Part shown: piece after piece, positions 5,395-6,057 of the stretch
Position numbering within the stretch: position 1 is the first letter of the stretch
Layout: every line of letters begins with the position of its first letter
Assembly: GCA_002490425.1 (NCBI GenBank)
Contig: DKTZ01000020.1
Location: 1-6,057 of the forward strand
Direction: 5' to 3'
Origin: Ruminococcaceae bacterium UBA7217
GTDB lineage: Bacteria > Bacillota > Clostridia > Oscillospirales > Acutalibacteraceae
DNA length: 6,057 bases
Program-made: the position numbers and the translations under genes
Notes under the pieces: generated by a model
Databases searched by the model: none
Told to the model about the DNA's origin: nothing
What the model saw: only the letters and a program-made list of their open reading frames with translations

Positions 5395-5655
5395 TTACAG
5401 AAAAACCCAAGGGATAACAAATGATATTTGTATTTGGCATAACTTGGTCTGCCATAAAAGGGTAACAAAAAAGATGCTCTGCGAAAAGCCTTGATTTTTC
5501 AAGGCTTTTTTGCTTTTTATGAGAAAAATTTTCAAGATGAGTTTATAGATGCCAAGCAACAAAATTATCATTCCTGTTGGATTTGAACTACCGAACAACA
5601 GAATATCAATAAAATTGGGCAGATAGTAATACAAAAAATCTATCGCCTTTTTCAT
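5395..5655 (-). CDS. Doubtful small hydrophobic ORF
   Basis: From ATG 5655 this 86-residue frame reads MKKAIDFLYYYLPNFIDILL, then GSSNPTGMIILLLGIYKLIL, which would be one or two membrane spans followed by a basic segment. Against it: no Shine-Dalgarno precedes the start, the frame runs straight through the terminator hairpin at 5484-5509, and A+T-rich DNA often gives Phe/Ile/Leu-rich antisense frames. The first 50 or so codons look better than chance, so it may be a real or decayed membrane protein. I would not assign a function. Confidence 0.2.
   Translation of the reverse strand: MKKAIDFLYYYLPNFIDILLFGSSNPTGMIILLLGIYKLILKIFLIKSKKALKNQGFSQSIFFVTLLWQTKLCQIQISFVIPWVFL
5484..5513 (+). terminator. 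Rho-independent terminator after the transposase-like gene
   Basis: AAAAGCCTTGA (5484-5494) pairs perfectly with TCAAGGCTTTT (5499-5509) across a TTTT loop and is followed by more T. It lies about 105 bases after the stop at 5378. The A-rich left arm gives it U-tract character on the other strand too. Confidence 0.85.
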
Positions 5656-5666
5656 ATGTATTACAT

Positions 5667-5702
5667 AGCCAATCGTTTGAAACATAACGGTTGGCTTTTT
5701 TC
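5667..5702 (+). terminator. Rho-independent terminator upstream of the DUF4314 gene
   Basis: AGCCAATCGTT (5667-5677) pairs with AACGGTTGGCT (5686-5696), with one G-U pair, and is followed by TTTTTTC. No intact plus-strand gene lies between this hairpin and the previous terminator, so it probably belongs to a lost upstream gene, or it insulates the DUF4314 gene. Confidence 0.75.
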
Positions 5703-5743
5703 ATTTTATATATTTTTTTAGTTAAAAAAGGAGTTGGAAAATT

Positions 5744-5890
5744 ATGAACAAATTTGAAGCAGAACAAGCAAAGATACAGCGTACGAAAGAAAGCTATCCA
5801 CCCGGCACACGCATTATGTTGCTCAGTATGGATGATCCGTATGCCCCGATACCGAGCGGAACAAAAGGCACGGTTATTTATTTTGCCTAG
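5744..5890 (+). CDS. DUF4314 protein, C-terminally truncated (48 aa)
   Basis: The sequence ESYPPGTRIMLLSMDDPYAP, followed by IPSGTKGTVIY, is characteristic of DUF4314, a small domain of unknown function frequent in Firmicutes conjugative elements. Members usually run on after GTV for some 25-30 residues with a WDNG-type motif. Here the frame leaves the family pattern after GTVIY and stops at TAG 5888-5890, so the C-terminal half is missing. The joint is probably at about 5872-5880. AAGGAG at 5728-5733 is ten bases before ATG 5744, so the 48-aa product could still be made, but is probably non-functional. Like the genes at the left edge, it points to eroded ICE DNA around the central cargo. Confidence 0.7.
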   Translation: MNKFEAEQAKIQRTKESYPPGTRIMLLSMDDPYAPIPSGTKGTVIYFA

Positions 5891-5971
5891 GAGTAGATAA
5901 GGTATTATATATGAAATGAATACAAGTGATATTGGTATTTCTTTTGATAGCATTATGTATTTATATCAATT

Positions 5972-6003
5972 AAAAATCGCTCATCTTACGATGGGCGATT
6001 TTT
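5972..6003. terminator. Strong bidirectional terminator
   Basis: AAAAATCGCTCATC (5972-5985) pairs over 14 positions with GATGGGCGATTTTT (5990-6003), with one G-U pair and a TTAC loop. The A-tract and T-tract make it work on both strands. It may close the truncated DUF4314 region and a leftward gene beyond the window. Confidence 0.85.
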
Positions 6004-6057
6004 AATAAGTGGGTTATTCATTGTGCCTTTTTCAATAAAGGATAATCAAGAATTATC

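Noticed and set aside
5606..5953. Minus-strand frame across the DUF4314 gene
   Set aside because: It is antisense to a recognisable DUF4314 domain and to a terminator hairpin, with no ribosome site.
5916..6005. 29-codon plus-strand frame MNTSDIGISFDS... ending in the last terminator
   Set aside because: It has no ribosome site close to the ATG and its second half is the terminator hairpin itself.
1..6057. CRISPR array, tRNA or rRNA genes
   Set aside because: No regularly spaced direct repeats and no tRNA- or rRNA-like sequence were seen on either strand.

Overview
The window looks like accessory DNA from a low-GC, gut-type Firmicute (Clostridia, Ruminococcus-like). The evidence is A+T-rich coding sequence, strong AGGAGG/GGTGAT-type ribosome binding sites, TTG starts, and two edge modules of a kind common in integrative conjugative elements (ICEs) of these bacteria. 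No taxon can be proven from the sequence alone.

Layout. (1) 1-1000, plus strand: three tightly coupled ICE-type cargo genes, of which the first is cut by the window edge and the third is cut off near base 1000. (2) About 1000-1531, minus strand: a small Cro/C1-type regulator followed by the N-terminal part of an 8-oxoguanine-glycosylase-like protein, which is truncated at the same point near base 1000, so this point is a recombination joint. (3) 1532-1681: a divergent control region with a near-consensus leftward promoter framed by a perfect 10-bp inverted repeat. (4) 1682-2002, plus: a second HTH repressor-like gene. (5) 2003-2255: no gene, several small hairpins. (6) 2256-2468, plus: a small unknown protein, converging on the next operon through a shared hairpin terminator. 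(7) 4400 down to 2538, minus: a three-gene set made of a 49-aa protein, a roughly 200-nt untranslated leader, a free-standing group II-type reverse transcriptase (RT), and a 65-aa protein. (8) 4527-5378, plus, divergent from the RT set: an IS1595-like transposase relative with an intact zinc ribbon but with two of the three DDE catalytic residues replaced. (9) 5379-6057: two or three strong terminators, a doubtful hydrophobic ORF and a truncated DUF4314 gene.

The part most likely to be new is 2538-5378. It holds an RT with all catalytic residues but no recognisable intron ribozyme and no DNA-endonuclease domain. The RT is bracketed by two small unknown proteins and paired head-to-head with a catalytically dead, apparently domesticated transposase. 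The uninterrupted reading frames suggest that these genes are maintained. Whether they form one functional system (for example defence or template-directed DNA synthesis from the leader RNA) is inference and needs comparative data. The truncated genes at both sides (about base 1000 and about base 5876) suggest that this cargo sits among eroded ICE sequence.
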